Source: Prevotella lacticifex (GTDB lineage: Bacteria > Bacteroidota > Bacteroidia > Bacteroidales > Bacteroidaceae). From it: a stretch of DNA of 64,000 bases. Shown one piece after another: positions 35,479 through 44,918 of the stretch (position 1 is the stretch's first letter; each line of letters starts with the position of its first letter). Where the stretch lies: positions 124,001-188,000 of the forward strand of contig NZ_BPTV01000002.1 in NCBI RefSeq assembly GCF_019973375.1, in the 5' to 3' direction. The position numbers and the translations under genes were made by a program. The notes below the pieces were generated by a model that was not told the origin of the DNA, made no database searches, and saw nothing but the letters and a program-made list of their open reading frames with translations.

Positions 35479-37440
35479 TTATATTCCTAATTTTACCATT
35501 TTCTCCTCATAGAAAGGAATCTCTCGTTTTGTCTGAGCCAAATCCTCCATTGTTGACTTGATATACATCCATTCATGAGATTTTCTTACAGCAAGCATCC
35601 GATTACTTTCTTCCGTTAAAACAGCATTGCCATCTGTCAAGATTCTCAACAGCACTCTAAAATCGTCAAGCTCCTTAAGCAATAGCAAGTTATACCAATC
35701 TTTTACATCGGTAAGTATTTGATTTGCTACAAGCTCTAAAATTAATAATGGCTGATAGTAATATTGCTGGATATCCCTTTCAAATACACAGCAATGACAT
35801 TGCTTGATAATACATCGAGCAATTTGCTTAAAAAGTATTGACTTTTCTTTGTCATTTTCAAAATAATCATCCTTTTCAAAAAGTAAAGCCAAAGTGGACA
35901 TCACAAAGCATTCTCTACGCTGTTGTTTGTATATTCCTTTTAGAGGCGTTGTGTTATATCCTTCCCATATAGTTAAATTTCTATCAAGAAGTTCCAAAGG
36001 ATATCTTTTATTCAACAAAGAGATTAGATTTAACCAACAACGCATTTCTTTAAGGGATGTTTCATCCAAGTTCATACTCCAAATAAAATCATCCCTTCCA
36101 ATAGCTGTTTCCATATCTTTGGAAAGTTCCAACAACTTTTCCTCAGCTACCTTTCCTTCTTTCAAACAACTTGATATACAGAATAATATGAAACGGTAAT
36201 CGCTATTACTGGTATCAAGATCTTTCCAACAGACATGTTGCAGCAAGCAATCCCAAACCCCTGCAATAACAATATTATTAGCAACCGATTGAGTTGTTTT
36301 TCTTGAATTATCAAAAATGCTTTTTTTTAAGCACCATTTGGAAAAGGCAGTTGGTGAGAAAACTTTTAGGTTCTGCTGTACAAAAATACTTATACCTTTC
36401 TCCAACATAGCTTCCCATTCTGAGTTTGCCTTTTCTATGTATGTCTTTTCATCATCATTGATATCCTTAATGTTAACTGAATCTTTAATATTCTTAGTAT
36501 TCTCAATGAGACAATCCAACCAGCGTTTTCTAAGCAAAGCGAGAACAATCTTTATATGAGGTGTTTTACAATTGTTTTGCAAAATATAATCTACGATTTG
36601 CTCAAACACAGTATAATCATCAATGGCAAATAACAATTCATTCTGTAAAACAGGAATTTCCATTTTCATTATGAAAGATATCCACAAACCGAGTTTTTTT
36701 TGCTTCAGCAAATTCCTTGACAATATATAAAAGATGTCGTTTATCGGCAAGATGCCTGAAGAAGTCAGAAAGCTATCCAAATTATCGATGATTTCATCGT
36801 CAGTTTTCCTGCTGATTTCATCTAAATATCTGTTGGCAGTGTCCGCATAAGCAAAGTCCCTGTTTTGCTTCAAGATTTCCAGAGGCACTATTCCGTCAAC
36901 AAATGATTTCACAAGGTTGTCCTCTAATATAAACGTATCAAAGAATCCATGCAAAGGTCTTTCGGCTATCTTTTCAAGAAATGACTCACTCTGATGTTCT
37001 TTCGTTTCATTACAATATAATCCATATACAGAGAACACCATATATTCAATATGACAGTAAGCAAAGTAATTAATATTCTCTTTGCTCCCCACATTACTTA
37101 CCTTAGCATGGAAAATCTCAAGCAAGGTAGCCATGCAATTCTCCAAACTAATCAAAGTGTCATTATTATCCAATGCTGCCAAATTGCCAATAAATGTAAT
37201 TGACTCTTTGCTGACTTTAGATTGCAATAAGGCTGATAAGTCATCATTTAATATTTTAACTAATTGCTCATTGTTCAACAGATTATACTTACTCTCCAAT
37301 CCTGTAAACAAGGAATATAATTCACTTACAAGACCATCCTTGCTCTTTACCTCATCCACCATTTTTTTATCTCGGAATGTCTGTAAAGCTGTGCTTGCTA
37401 TGCGTGTTCTAAATATCTTTATTATGCTATCTTCTTTCAT
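35479..37440 (-). CDS. large all-helical protein, unknown
   Basis: 653 residues, rich in Leu, Glu and Lys with no signal peptide or clear membrane helix. It appears all alpha-helical, possibly a scaffold or sensor. No nucleotide-binding or nuclease motif was found by eye. It overlaps the upstream 199-residue gene by four bases (ATGA) and sits one base before the DUF2971 gene. The strict coupling argues that all four products work together. AT-rich. Confidence 0.6.
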   Translation of the reverse strand: MKEDSIIKIFRTRIASTALQTFRDKKMVDEVKSKDGLVSELYSLFTGLESKYNLLNNEQLVKILNDDLSALLQSKVSKESITFIGNLAALDNNDTLISLENCMATLLEIFHAKVSNVGSKENINYFAYCHIEYMVFSVYGLYCNETKEHQSESFLEKIAERPLHGFFDTFILEDNLVKSFVDGIVPLEILKQNRDFAYADTANRYLDEISRKTDDEIIDNLDSFLTSSGILPINDIFYILSRNLLKQKKLGLWISFIMKMEIPVLQNELLFAIDDYTVFEQIVDYILQNNCKTPHIKIVLALLRKRWLDCLIENTKNIKDSVNIKDINDDEKTYIEKANSEWEAMLEKGISIFVQQNLKVFSPTAFSKWCLKKSIFDNSRKTTQSVANNIVIAGVWDCLLQHVCWKDLDTSNSDYRFILFCISSCLKEGKVAEEKLLELSKDMETAIGRDDFIWSMNLDETSLKEMRCWLNLISLLNKRYPLELLDRNLTIWEGYNTTPLKGIYKQQRRECFVMSTLALLFEKDDYFENDKEKSILFKQIARCIIKQCHCCVFERDIQQYYYQPLLILELVANQILTDVKDWYNLLLLKELDDFRVLLRILTDGNAVLTEESNRMLAVRKSHEWMYIKSTMEDLAQTKREIPFYEEKMVKLGI

Positions 37441-38036
37441 AATCTTCCAATTGGTTTCATTTTGACTGTACCATCATTCTCTGCTACCTGTCTATATTTG
37501 TCAAACATAGACTGTATCAATAATTTATCTCCATCCTCCGTAATTTCATATATGCCAGTTGTGCCTGGTGCACCTTGCGAAGAGTAATACCCCCATGAGG
37601 TGCCTACCAAGAAATACCTATCGTCCACTATAAGAAACCTGTCATGTAGGAAATAGTTAACATTATTGGGTCCCTGATGTATCTTCGAGTCCACATACAT
37701 CAGGGATATTTTCATGTCGCTCAATATGCTGGTTATGATATTTTGTTTGATGTAATTCAATCCGTTAACCATTCTCTGATCCTTATCGCTGGAACAGTTT
37801 GTCAACACCACCAAGTCCAAAGGCTCTCGAATATGAGAAAACACATCATATTGATTAGAGTTGTCGTTACAGTAAGGATCCCAGATATAAACTCTGTTTT
37901 GTGCAGTTTCCAACAAAATGCCATAATATCCAGGATCCACGTTGCCATAAATGCTATGATCAAATAGGGCATAATTCACCCCATGTTGCATTTTGTCCGT
38001 TGTCGATGGTGATGAACCAAAATTAATTTGCGGCAT
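37437..38036 (-). CDS. phospholipase-D-like protein, single-motif
   Basis: 199 residues. It has one PLD-type half-site, HDRFLIVDDRYFLVGTSWG (His at about 131), with Arg replacing the usual Lys of HxK. It is preceded by a PLD-like strand (VYIWDPYC). A single half-site implies dimerisation, perhaps with the neighbouring 508-residue protein that has the same variant. PLD-fold enzymes include nucleases and lipases. The activity here is unknown. It overlaps both neighbours. Confidence 0.65.
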   Translation of the reverse strand: MPQINFGSSPSTTDKMQHGVNYALFDHSIYGNVDPGYYGILLETAQNRVYIWDPYCNDNSNQYDVFSHIREPLDLVVLTNCSSDKDQRMVNGLNYIKQNIITSILSDMKISLMYVDSKIHQGPNNVNYFLHDRFLIVDDRYFLVGTSWGYYSSQGAPGTTGIYEITEDGDKLLIQSMFDKYRQVAENDGTVKMKPIGRL

Positions 38037-39549
38037 AGCTTCCCAAATCCTCTGTTATATTTTTATCAAACCACCAAGCCTCTATCTTAGATATGATTCG
38101 TTTTCTTGACTCTTCCGGTATCAAGGCCACGCTTGTAGCCCTCTCACCAAAATTGTTAAAGGAAGTCCCAAGAATCCAAACTCTGTCATCCACGATAAGA
38201 AAACGGTCATGCAAGTCAGACTTACCTCTCATCACACGACATGTGACCTTATTACTATCTGTTATCAGATTATACTTATCTTGTGCCTCTTTTAAAGTCT
38301 TTGCTTGAATCTTATCGATATTCTTGCTGGTCAATATCCACACATTTACATCCAGAGAACTTTGAGGAAAAACATAATGGTATAATTCGTTTGCGCCAAA
38401 ATATGGGTCACAAATGATTATCCTTCGGTTTGCTGTGTTTAGAATTTTCATGAGAACATCACGCGCTTTTTTCAGATTATCCTCTTTTCTGTCCTTGTCT
38501 CCATCGAAAAATATAAAACGAAGTTCTTTTTCTGCTTGTTCAAATGATTTTGTGTCAGCAACAAAAGTATTGTCTTGTGTACCACCTTCTCCAATGACAC
38601 TGTGAATGCTTGAATATTTCGGAATAAGTTCTGTAGTCTCATTTCCATTATTGTCTTTTCCTTTCAGAACAACATTAACAGAATTTATCCCCATCCCGAT
38701 GCTTATACTTCTGATAAAAGCCATTTTCTCCTTGGCATAGACGATTTGACCTTCTGCATCCACAATAGTGATGCCTATTTGGTCAATCTCTGTATGAAAC
38801 GGTATAAAGATAAATCTGTCACCTGTATGAAATTCAACTTCGCTACTTTCCAAGATAAGCCCATTTCTGTCAGTATTAGTGGCAAAGCATTTGTATCTTT
38901 CACCACCTTCTTTTCGATATTTTATCTTGCCGAGTAATCCTTTTAGTGATGAACATACTCTCCAATCCACGGTTCTAAACTCTGGATGATAATGTGTTAT
39001 ATAGATGTTTCCTAATACATTCGTATATCGTCCAACATCTGTATGCAAGTACTTACAAGAAAGCTCTGCGAGTTGTTCCATTAAATATTTATTTTCTTTC
39101 AATAGTTTATCTATGGCAGCCGAGTTTCCTCGCAATACATGCACCCCACACCCACAATCTCTTTTGGGAAGCATTTGTCTCAAAAGATTGTTGCTATCAT
39201 CAAAACTTGGTAAAAAGCTATTGGAAGAATTCGGATATAAACGGAAGCCATCTGGCGAAAGTATTTGGATAGTATCTGTATCTACATTATAAGCATTCTC
39301 CGTATCTTTCAAAAATGACTCACTTAAGGTAATCACATCTTCCGTATAATACAAGTTGTAAGGATTCCTTCCCGAAGAGTTATGAGAACGTTCACAAACC
39401 ATCTTTCTTTTATCTGCTGGAAAGTCTTGCATATCAGGTTCCACAACATCTACAATGCCTAACAATAGATAATATTGCTTAGTATTTTCACTTCTAAGCA
39501 GAAGGGAATGTCTAATAGCGCATTTACCAATAATGCTTTTTAAATCCAT
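38023..39549 (-). CDS. phospholipase-D-like protein with long N-terminal region
   Basis: 508 residues. Residues 1-340 are unrecognised, with a beta-rich stretch near GDRFIFIPFHTEIDQIGITI. Residues about 355-500 are PLD-like: IIICDPYFGANELYHYVFP, then LHDRFLIVDDRVWILGTSFN (His about 447, again Arg for Lys). Resemblance to VPA1262-type proteins is possible but not certain. It is the first gene of the cassette, 34 bases after the upstream glycosyltransferase gene, and overlaps the 199-residue gene by 14 bases. Confidence 0.65.
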   Translation of the reverse strand: MDLKSIIGKCAIRHSLLLRSENTKQYYLLLGIVDVVEPDMQDFPADKRKMVCERSHNSSGRNPYNLYYTEDVITLSESFLKDTENAYNVDTDTIQILSPDGFRLYPNSSNSFLPSFDDSNNLLRQMLPKRDCGCGVHVLRGNSAAIDKLLKENKYLMEQLAELSCKYLHTDVGRYTNVLGNIYITHYHPEFRTVDWRVCSSLKGLLGKIKYRKEGGERYKCFATNTDRNGLILESSEVEFHTGDRFIFIPFHTEIDQIGITIVDAEGQIVYAKEKMAFIRSISIGMGINSVNVVLKGKDNNGNETTELIPKYSSIHSVIGEGGTQDNTFVADTKSFEQAEKELRFIFFDGDKDRKEDNLKKARDVLMKILNTANRRIIICDPYFGANELYHYVFPQSSLDVNVWILTSKNIDKIQAKTLKEAQDKYNLITDSNKVTCRVMRGKSDLHDRFLIVDDRVWILGTSFNNFGERATSVALIPEESRKRIISKIEAWWFDKNITEDLGSYAAN

Positions 39550-39583
39550 AACATAATATCTTTGTAAAGTATGGTTTGATATC

Positions 39584-40780
39584 TTAATTTATACATTCAA
39601 ACACCTTCTCCCATTCACTATAAATCTTCTCTACGGAATATTCTTTGCTTTTCTTAATGGCAGCCAAAGCCATTTGCTCACGCTTACCATCATCCTTCAT
39701 GATATTGGCAATCATACCTGCCGCTTCATTGGCATCATATCCCTTCTCATGATAAGGAAGCACGATACCATCCTTGCCCCCATCAATGATATCACATACA
39801 GCAGAATAGCTGTTATATACGGCAGGAATCACACCAAAGCTCATACATTCAGCAAGCACCAAAGGAAAACCTTCGTATTCAGATGTAAGCATCAAGATTG
39901 AAGCACGCTCATAATATGGTCTAGGTTGCTGGAAGCCTTCAAAAGACACTCTTTGCAAACCATACTCTTTGACCTGTTTCTCTATGTCCTTACGAGCTGT
40001 ACCATCACCAACTATCGTCAACTTCCAATCTGGGAACACAGGCTCCAGTTTTGCCCACGTATCCACAACTCGATAAACACGCTTCTGGTTATAATCAATT
40101 CTACCCATATAAATAATCTCTTTCTGCTTTTTAGAAAGAGAATAATCATAAGAGGAAGAATCGATGGTCACAGGATTTGTCAATACTTGAAGATGACTAG
40201 GATGAGTTATTCTAGTAAACTCTTTAAACTTCTTGACAAAGCTAGATGAAAGCACCATATACAAGTCTGTATGCTGATATACATACTTCATGCTCCTGCT
40301 TGTGATTTGCTTGAATGCAAACATCTTAGCATAGAGCATGGCTCTCTTCAAAGGATTAAGAGTTTCTGACAGTGCAATTTCAACATCCTTGATACGAGCG
40401 TTGGTATCTGGAGAATTATGATAAACCGCAATAGTCTTAACAGCCATTCCTTCTTTAGCTTCATTTAATATCTTACATGGTACGTATGGCAATCCCCACT
40501 GGTTGATAACCACATTGATGTGATTTTCCAGCAATATTCTTCGAACAACATTCACATTCTCCTTAGAATACTTGAAGTCTCCTATCGTATAAAAACGTAC
40601 AGAAGGATTGGTGCGTTTTACCATCATGTCATTAGGTTGCTTAAAGCTCGCAATAACAACCTGATGGCCTTTCTTTATAAAGGTATCAGCGAGTGTTGCA
40701 GTAACGACCTCCTGGCCTCCTACCTCGAAGACCTTCATTAAGAAGAGGATATTCAACCTATCTTCATTTTGCATTCTCAT
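39584..40780 (-). CDS. family 4 glycosyltransferase
   Basis: 398 residues from ATG 40780; an in-frame ATG at 40798 lies inside the preceding gene. GT-B fold: N-terminal FLMKVFEVGGQEVVTATLA, C-terminal YMGRIDYNQKRVYRVVDTW and the donor-site ASILMLTSEYEGFPLVLAEC with the E-x7-E pattern. It adds a sugar from a nucleotide donor during repeat-unit assembly. Specificity unknown. The four-gene PLD/DUF2971 cassette follows directly. Confidence 0.88.
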   Translation of the reverse strand: MRMQNEDRLNILFLMKVFEVGGQEVVTATLADTFIKKGHQVVIASFKQPNDMMVKRTNPSVRFYTIGDFKYSKENVNVVRRILLENHINVVINQWGLPYVPCKILNEAKEGMAVKTIAVYHNSPDTNARIKDVEIALSETLNPLKRAMLYAKMFAFKQITSRSMKYVYQHTDLYMVLSSSFVKKFKEFTRITHPSHLQVLTNPVTIDSSSYDYSLSKKQKEIIYMGRIDYNQKRVYRVVDTWAKLEPVFPDWKLTIVGDGTARKDIEKQVKEYGLQRVSFEGFQQPRPYYERASILMLTSEYEGFPLVLAECMSFGVIPAVYNSYSAVCDIIDGGKDGIVLPYHEKGYDANEAAGMIANIMKDDGKREQMALAAIKKSKEYSVEKIYSEWEKVFECIN

Positions 40781-40782
40781 GT

Positions 40783-41982
40783 TTATTTTGATGGACATAT
40801 TGCGCCTTTCACCTTCATATATAAAGAGAAAACGCCTATTTTAAACATAAAAGGTTTAATCTTTGAAAGCACTTTATGTTTCAAAGAACAATCCAAATAT
40901 TTACGCTCAACTTCATCCAATGGCATAGTATTCAAATCCTCAAAAAACTTATTACGTCTAGGATTTACAGGAACCAAGTTCTTTATCATGACTCCATCTC
41001 TTTTTATAATAGCATTAATTTCAGATGGATGACAAATAAAATCAGTTTTAATTTCTTTGAAGACAGAAGCCCCATGTTCTGTATGTATAAATACATTAGT
41101 TGCACCTTTTGAAGAAAATTCAGAAGATACAGAAGGAGCATCCCAGCAATCAAATATAGTAAAATCACTCACTCGATTGATGGTTTTGAAATGACATTGA
41201 TAACAGCTCGGACGACTACAAATATTCTTAAAATAGAACCGGAGCATCATATCAGATTCCTTTCCTTTGTGATATTCCTTATCAGAATCGGAGAACCAAA
41301 TAGATGCAGTACTATAGTTATAACCATAGAATTTATCTCTTGATCGGTAATCCTTCGGTTTACTTCCAATTTGAGCAGAGTGATATGCCAAATACTTCCT
41401 TAGTAACAGTGGACTTGGTGTGCCGTGGCACACCAAGTCCACTGTTACTAAGTTGTCATATTTCCGCCCACGCAGAAAATGATAAAGCCCAGAAATCTGA
41501 CAAGGAGTACCACTAAATACAACGACTCGCCCTTGGGCGAGAAAATTTTTCGCTTGCGAATAACAGTCACCAATAAGACTTTGTACATACTTGGAACCAC
41601 GAAACTTCTTACAGCCATCCAATGTTTCAGCATAAGAATGTCTCAATTCCATATCTTCACCAAAGGCAGCTCCAAAGACAACACCTCCATGCTCTATTGC
41701 CCATTTAGATATAGCTGTAAAAAAGCCGCCAGAAGTACTTGTACGTAACACTTCTGTATCCTTTTGCTGTACCACGAAACTCTCAGGCAACGTATCGTCC
41801 ATTTTCGGCTTTTGCAAAGGACACACCTTTTCGCATAATCCGCAATTAATACACTTATCCTTATCAACATGAGGATAGCGGAATCCTTCCTCATCCTCTT
41901 TCATCGTGATACATTGTACAGGACAAACATTCTTGCATGCCCAGCAACCACAACATTGACTTTTGTTTTTTATATCTATCAT
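40783..41982 (-). CDS. F420H2 dehydrogenase-beta-like polysaccharide protein
   Basis: 399 residues. The N-terminal 2x 4Fe-4S ferredoxin part (CCGCWACKNVCPVQC, CINCGLCEKVCPL) is followed by a Coenzyme F420 hydrogenase/dehydrogenase beta-type domain with FSGTPCQISGLYHFLRG and VDLVCHGTPSPLLL. Such proteins recur in Bacteroidales exopolysaccharide loci, probably as a redox enzyme acting on a sugar intermediate. The DNA encoding VTVDLVCHGTPSPLL is a near-perfect palindrome (separate entry). It is paralogous to the gene at 55050. Confidence 0.85.
   Translation of the reverse strand: MIDIKNKSQCCGCWACKNVCPVQCITMKEDEEGFRYPHVDKDKCINCGLCEKVCPLQKPKMDDTLPESFVVQQKDTEVLRTSTSGGFFTAISKWAIEHGGVVFGAAFGEDMELRHSYAETLDGCKKFRGSKYVQSLIGDCYSQAKNFLAQGRVVVFSGTPCQISGLYHFLRGRKYDNLVTVDLVCHGTPSPLLLRKYLAYHSAQIGSKPKDYRSRDKFYGYNYSTASIWFSDSDKEYHKGKESDMMLRFYFKNICSRPSCYQCHFKTINRVSDFTIFDCWDAPSVSSEFSSKGATNVFIHTEHGASVFKEIKTDFICHPSEINAIIKRDGVMIKNLVPVNPRRNKFFEDLNTMPLDEVERKYLDCSLKHKVLSKIKPFMFKIGVFSLYMKVKGAICPSK
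41399..41452. repeat. perfect 26-bp inverted repeat inside a coding region
   Basis: Left arm 41399-41424 (CTTAGTAACAGTGGACTTGG, then TGTGCC) and right arm 41427-41452 are exact complements around a 2-base centre (GT). It lies in the conserved motif of the F420H2-like gene. Both strands therefore read nearly the same peptide, VTVDLVC(H/R)GTPSPLL. Confidence 0.95.
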
Positions 41983-41984
41983 CC

Positions 41985-42739
41985 TTAATCTCTATATAAA
42001 TCTTCAAGATATCGCTTATGGTATCCTGACCTACGCAATAACTTATTTCTAAAATAATTCTGATACCACCAGTCAAGCAGAGGACAATAAAATCTAGACC
42101 ATTTGAATACCTTACGAATCACATTCTTAAAAGAGTCTTTATGGCAATGCCAAGACCCCATGAAATGATGAACAGAATAACCACCATCCTTACCAAAAGT
42201 AGGAACTTCGAAATAGTATCTCGGATATATAAAACCATTAGGTATAAACTCTCGAAACTTCCCATTCAACCTAAAGTTAGGATAATTGGCAAGCGTAAAA
42301 TCATTAAATATACTATTGTTTGGAATTCTTCTATCAAAAGCCATTGTCTCATACATATCAAGCAATCCTTTGATATATGGATGCTTAGGGGCAGCCATTA
42401 TCACAGCCGTAGAAATGGCACACTCATACATATAGCCTAATACGAGGTCTGCCTTGAAAAAATTATCAGGAAAGGGCTTTTTTACCTGAATATCCGTATC
42501 CATATAGATACCGCCATATTCATAAAGCCTCTTCAAGCGATAATAATCACTAACATGTGCCCAAGACCGCTGCTCATAAGCTGGCTTAACATATTCCGTC
42601 TCGTCAAAACTACAATTGGTCTCATTCCATTCTACAATCTTACCCCCCCTATCTGTCCAAAAGACTCTATGCATTTTTTCGCCATATAGTCTTTCGGAGC
42701 ATTGCCAAACCAGCAATAATGAATAATCTTTGGTATCAT
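41985..42739 (-). pseudogene. GT32-type glycosyltransferase, out of frame at a G7 tract (phase OFF)
   Basis: ATG 42739, two bases after the upstream stop, opens MIPKIIHYCWFGNAPKDYM, the classic start of capsular GT32 transferases. At the G7 tract (42649-42643 on the coding strand) the frame runs to a TAG at 42634-42632. The rest of the enzyme lies in the next frame: KIVEWNETNCSFDETEYVK, then YRLKRLYEYGGIYMDTDIQV with the DxD sugar-nucleotide motif. Eight G (GGG GGG GGT AAG) would fuse both parts into a normal protein of about 251 residues. The abrupt loss exactly at the homopolymer suggests a phase-variable gene currently off. Confidence 0.85.
42643..42649 (-). repeat. poly-G tract (G7), putative phase switch
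   Basis: Seven C on the plus strand (G on the coding strand). Lengths of 8, or 5 or 11, restore the GT32 reading frame. Confidence 0.8.
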
Positions 42740-42741
42740 CG

Positions 42742-43905
42742 CTATAAATTCTTTAAAGCACTATGTAAATAATCCATCGATGACTTTCTATAGGCATTCA
42801 ATCTAGCATCCACCCCATCGAAGGAACCTTTATAGCTTATGACATCTTCAACAGTCTTATCGTTTGTCATTCTTCTTTCCTCTAAACCTGTGATATGAAG
42901 CAAATTATCGATACGAGTATTGGTACTCTGCTTTGCACCTTCCGCAAATCGGCTGAACGTAAAAAAGTTCTTCTTATACAAGATAGAGAAAACTGAACAA
43001 TGGAAAGAATCAGTAAATACATACTCCGCATTGCGAATGTAATTAAGGAATTCACGAGGACCAACGTATGGTGCCTCGTCAGCAAATCCCTCATCCGAAG
43101 GAATATAGTCATCTAATTGCTGAAGAGCTACAATCTTGAATCCTGTCTTTTCCTTTACTCTTTTAATGAATTCCCTTTGCGAAGGATTGTCTCCCAAAAG
43201 ATAGCAAAATATGTATTTGCCATTTGTTAAAGGCTCTTGTTGCTGGATTCCCAACCATTGGTCACCAGTAAAGAGAAGTGTGGGATCAAGAACAACTGGT
43301 ACATCTCTGCCTGTTAACGATTTGACTATATCACATGCAGACTGTTCTCGCATGGCGATAAAGTTGAATCGGTTCATGAACTTTTTGTTTTTGCCAACTT
43401 GAAACCAAGGTATTTTTTTTACCCCTATACTTGTGGAATATGCGATTTTTCTGATATTATCAGGTACCCACTCCAGCGTGTAGTAACCATGTTCTACACT
43501 GTCAGTTCTCCAAAGTTGATCACTACCAACAAGGAATGCAGAGAAGTCGTTGGCCATGGCTTCAAGTTCTGTTCTGTTCCGGCAAAACTTAGATGTATGA
43601 AAATAACACTTTGCAAACTCGTCGAAAGCAGCTTCTCGCATAGACCATTTTTCCCCGAAATCAGGATGCTCTCTGATAGCCTTTTTAAGGCGCTCTTTGC
43701 CTAAGAACATTTTCCAGTCACCAATAAGAATTTTCTTTAGGTAATAGAGATATTTGTTCTCAACCATGTAATCACGTGGACGCTTACAAGATATAGTCAA
43801 GTAAGGAAGCCCCATCTTTTGCATTATCATCTCTGTGGCATACGCCTGAAGCATACTACCATAATTATGATGGAAGTAGCAAGTTACTAATCCTATTGGT
43901 TTCAT
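42742..43905 (-). CDS. polysaccharide pyruvyl transferase family protein
   Basis: 387 residues. N-terminal LVTCYFHHNYGSMLQAYA, then FLVGSDQLWR, YSTSIGVKKIPW, VVLDPTLLFTGDQW and YVFTDSFHCSVFSILY. This order is typical of the polysaccharide pyruvyl transferase family, which forms pyruvate ketals on sugars with phosphoenolpyruvate. Some members act differently. The start overlaps the stop of the upstream GT2 gene by four bases. Confidence 0.85.
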   Translation of the reverse strand: MKPIGLVTCYFHHNYGSMLQAYATEMIMQKMGLPYLTISCKRPRDYMVENKYLYYLKKILIGDWKMFLGKERLKKAIREHPDFGEKWSMREAAFDEFAKCYFHTSKFCRNRTELEAMANDFSAFLVGSDQLWRTDSVEHGYYTLEWVPDNIRKIAYSTSIGVKKIPWFQVGKNKKFMNRFNFIAMREQSACDIVKSLTGRDVPVVLDPTLLFTGDQWLGIQQQEPLTNGKYIFCYLLGDNPSQREFIKRVKEKTGFKIVALQQLDDYIPSDEGFADEAPYVGPREFLNYIRNAEYVFTDSFHCSVFSILYKKNFFTFSRFAEGAKQSTNTRIDNLLHITGLEERRMTNDKTVEDVISYKGSFDGVDARLNAYRKSSMDYLHSALKNL

Positions 43906-44918
43906 TTTGATATCTTAGATTTTATCATCAAGAGATGATGTCTCAACCATCTCATAGATAGAGCATATGATTTCATCAAACAATAATTAGAAGACAAGGA
44001 TAAAACTATCTTTTTTCCAAGAGTTACGTTTTTCTTACAACCCGGAGCAATACATTTCAATTGAGTACGGGCATATTCATAATAACATTTAGATACAGCT
44101 CCACTAGTTTTTGCACTGATCATCAAATCATCTGCTATCTGACGCATTCTTCCACAATCGACAGCATACCTATACATGTTACTTTTATCTTCAAAAAAAG
44201 ACTTAACTAAATTCATTGACTCCCAATTCTGATCATGTTTACTTATAGTAAAGCTATTAGAATAAGCACCCTCGTTGGAACAATCATAATAATATAATGG
44301 TTCTGTTAGATTGACTATTTTCTTAGCATAGTATAGCAATATAGGAACAACCTGGTAATCTTCACCTTGATTGCATCCTTGTTTACACTTTATGCCATTA
44401 TCAACATACAAAGAACGTCTTATCAATTTTGCCCAAATACTATTTGAATTTTTGCGAGACAAAACTGTAAGACAATATTCTTCAGGATTACTGAATGAAG
44501 CATATCTAGTTATCTTAGAAAAACCAGGGCTAGCCTTTTTAAAATCAATGACTACAATATCAGCATCGAATTGTAATTGTTTGTCAATAGCCTTACGAAC
44601 TATTTCCTTATCTACATAGTCATCGCTATCCACATGCATAATAAATTCTCCAGTAGCATTAGCAACTGCCGTATTTCTTGCACCTGCCAAGCCTTTATTT
44701 TGTGCATGGTTAATGATTCGAACAAAAGGCTTTCGATTAGGATAGCGATTTATGACACGTTCAAGTACATTGATACTATCGTCTTTAGTACAGTCATTTA
44801 CAAATATATACTCTATATTTTGATAAGTCTGTTCAAAAAGAGAAATAGCACAACGTTCAATGAATTTTTCAACCCCATATATGGGAATTAAAATCGAAAC
44901 TTTAGGAGTTTGATTCAT
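43902..44918 (-). CDS. family 2 glycosyltransferase
   Basis: 338 residues, GT-A fold. It opens KVSILIPIYGVEKFIERC, then FVNDCTKDDS, NKGLAGARNTAVANATGEF and the metal site MHVDSDDYVD. The basic, hydrophobic C-terminus is probably membrane-associated. It overlaps the 3' end of the GT14 gene and is coupled to the pyruvyl transferase gene. Sugar specificity unknown. Confidence 0.9.
   Translation of the reverse strand: MNQTPKVSILIPIYGVEKFIERCAISLFEQTYQNIEYIFVNDCTKDDSINVLERVINRYPNRKPFVRIINHAQNKGLAGARNTAVANATGEFIMHVDSDDYVDKEIVRKAIDKQLQFDADIVVIDFKKASPGFSKITRYASFSNPEEYCLTVLSRKNSNSIWAKLIRRSLYVDNGIKCKQGCNQGEDYQVVPILLYYAKKIVNLTEPLYYYDCSNEGAYSNSFTISKHDQNWESMNLVKSFFEDKSNMYRYAVDCGRMRQIADDLMISAKTSGAVSKCYYEYARTQLKCIAPGCKKNVTLGKKIVLSLSSNYCLMKSYALSMRWLRHHLLMIKSKISK

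Noticed and set aside
36317-36330. T8 run within the 653-residue gene as a phase switch
   Set aside because: The frame is intact, and A/T runs of this length are frequent in this AT-rich DNA.
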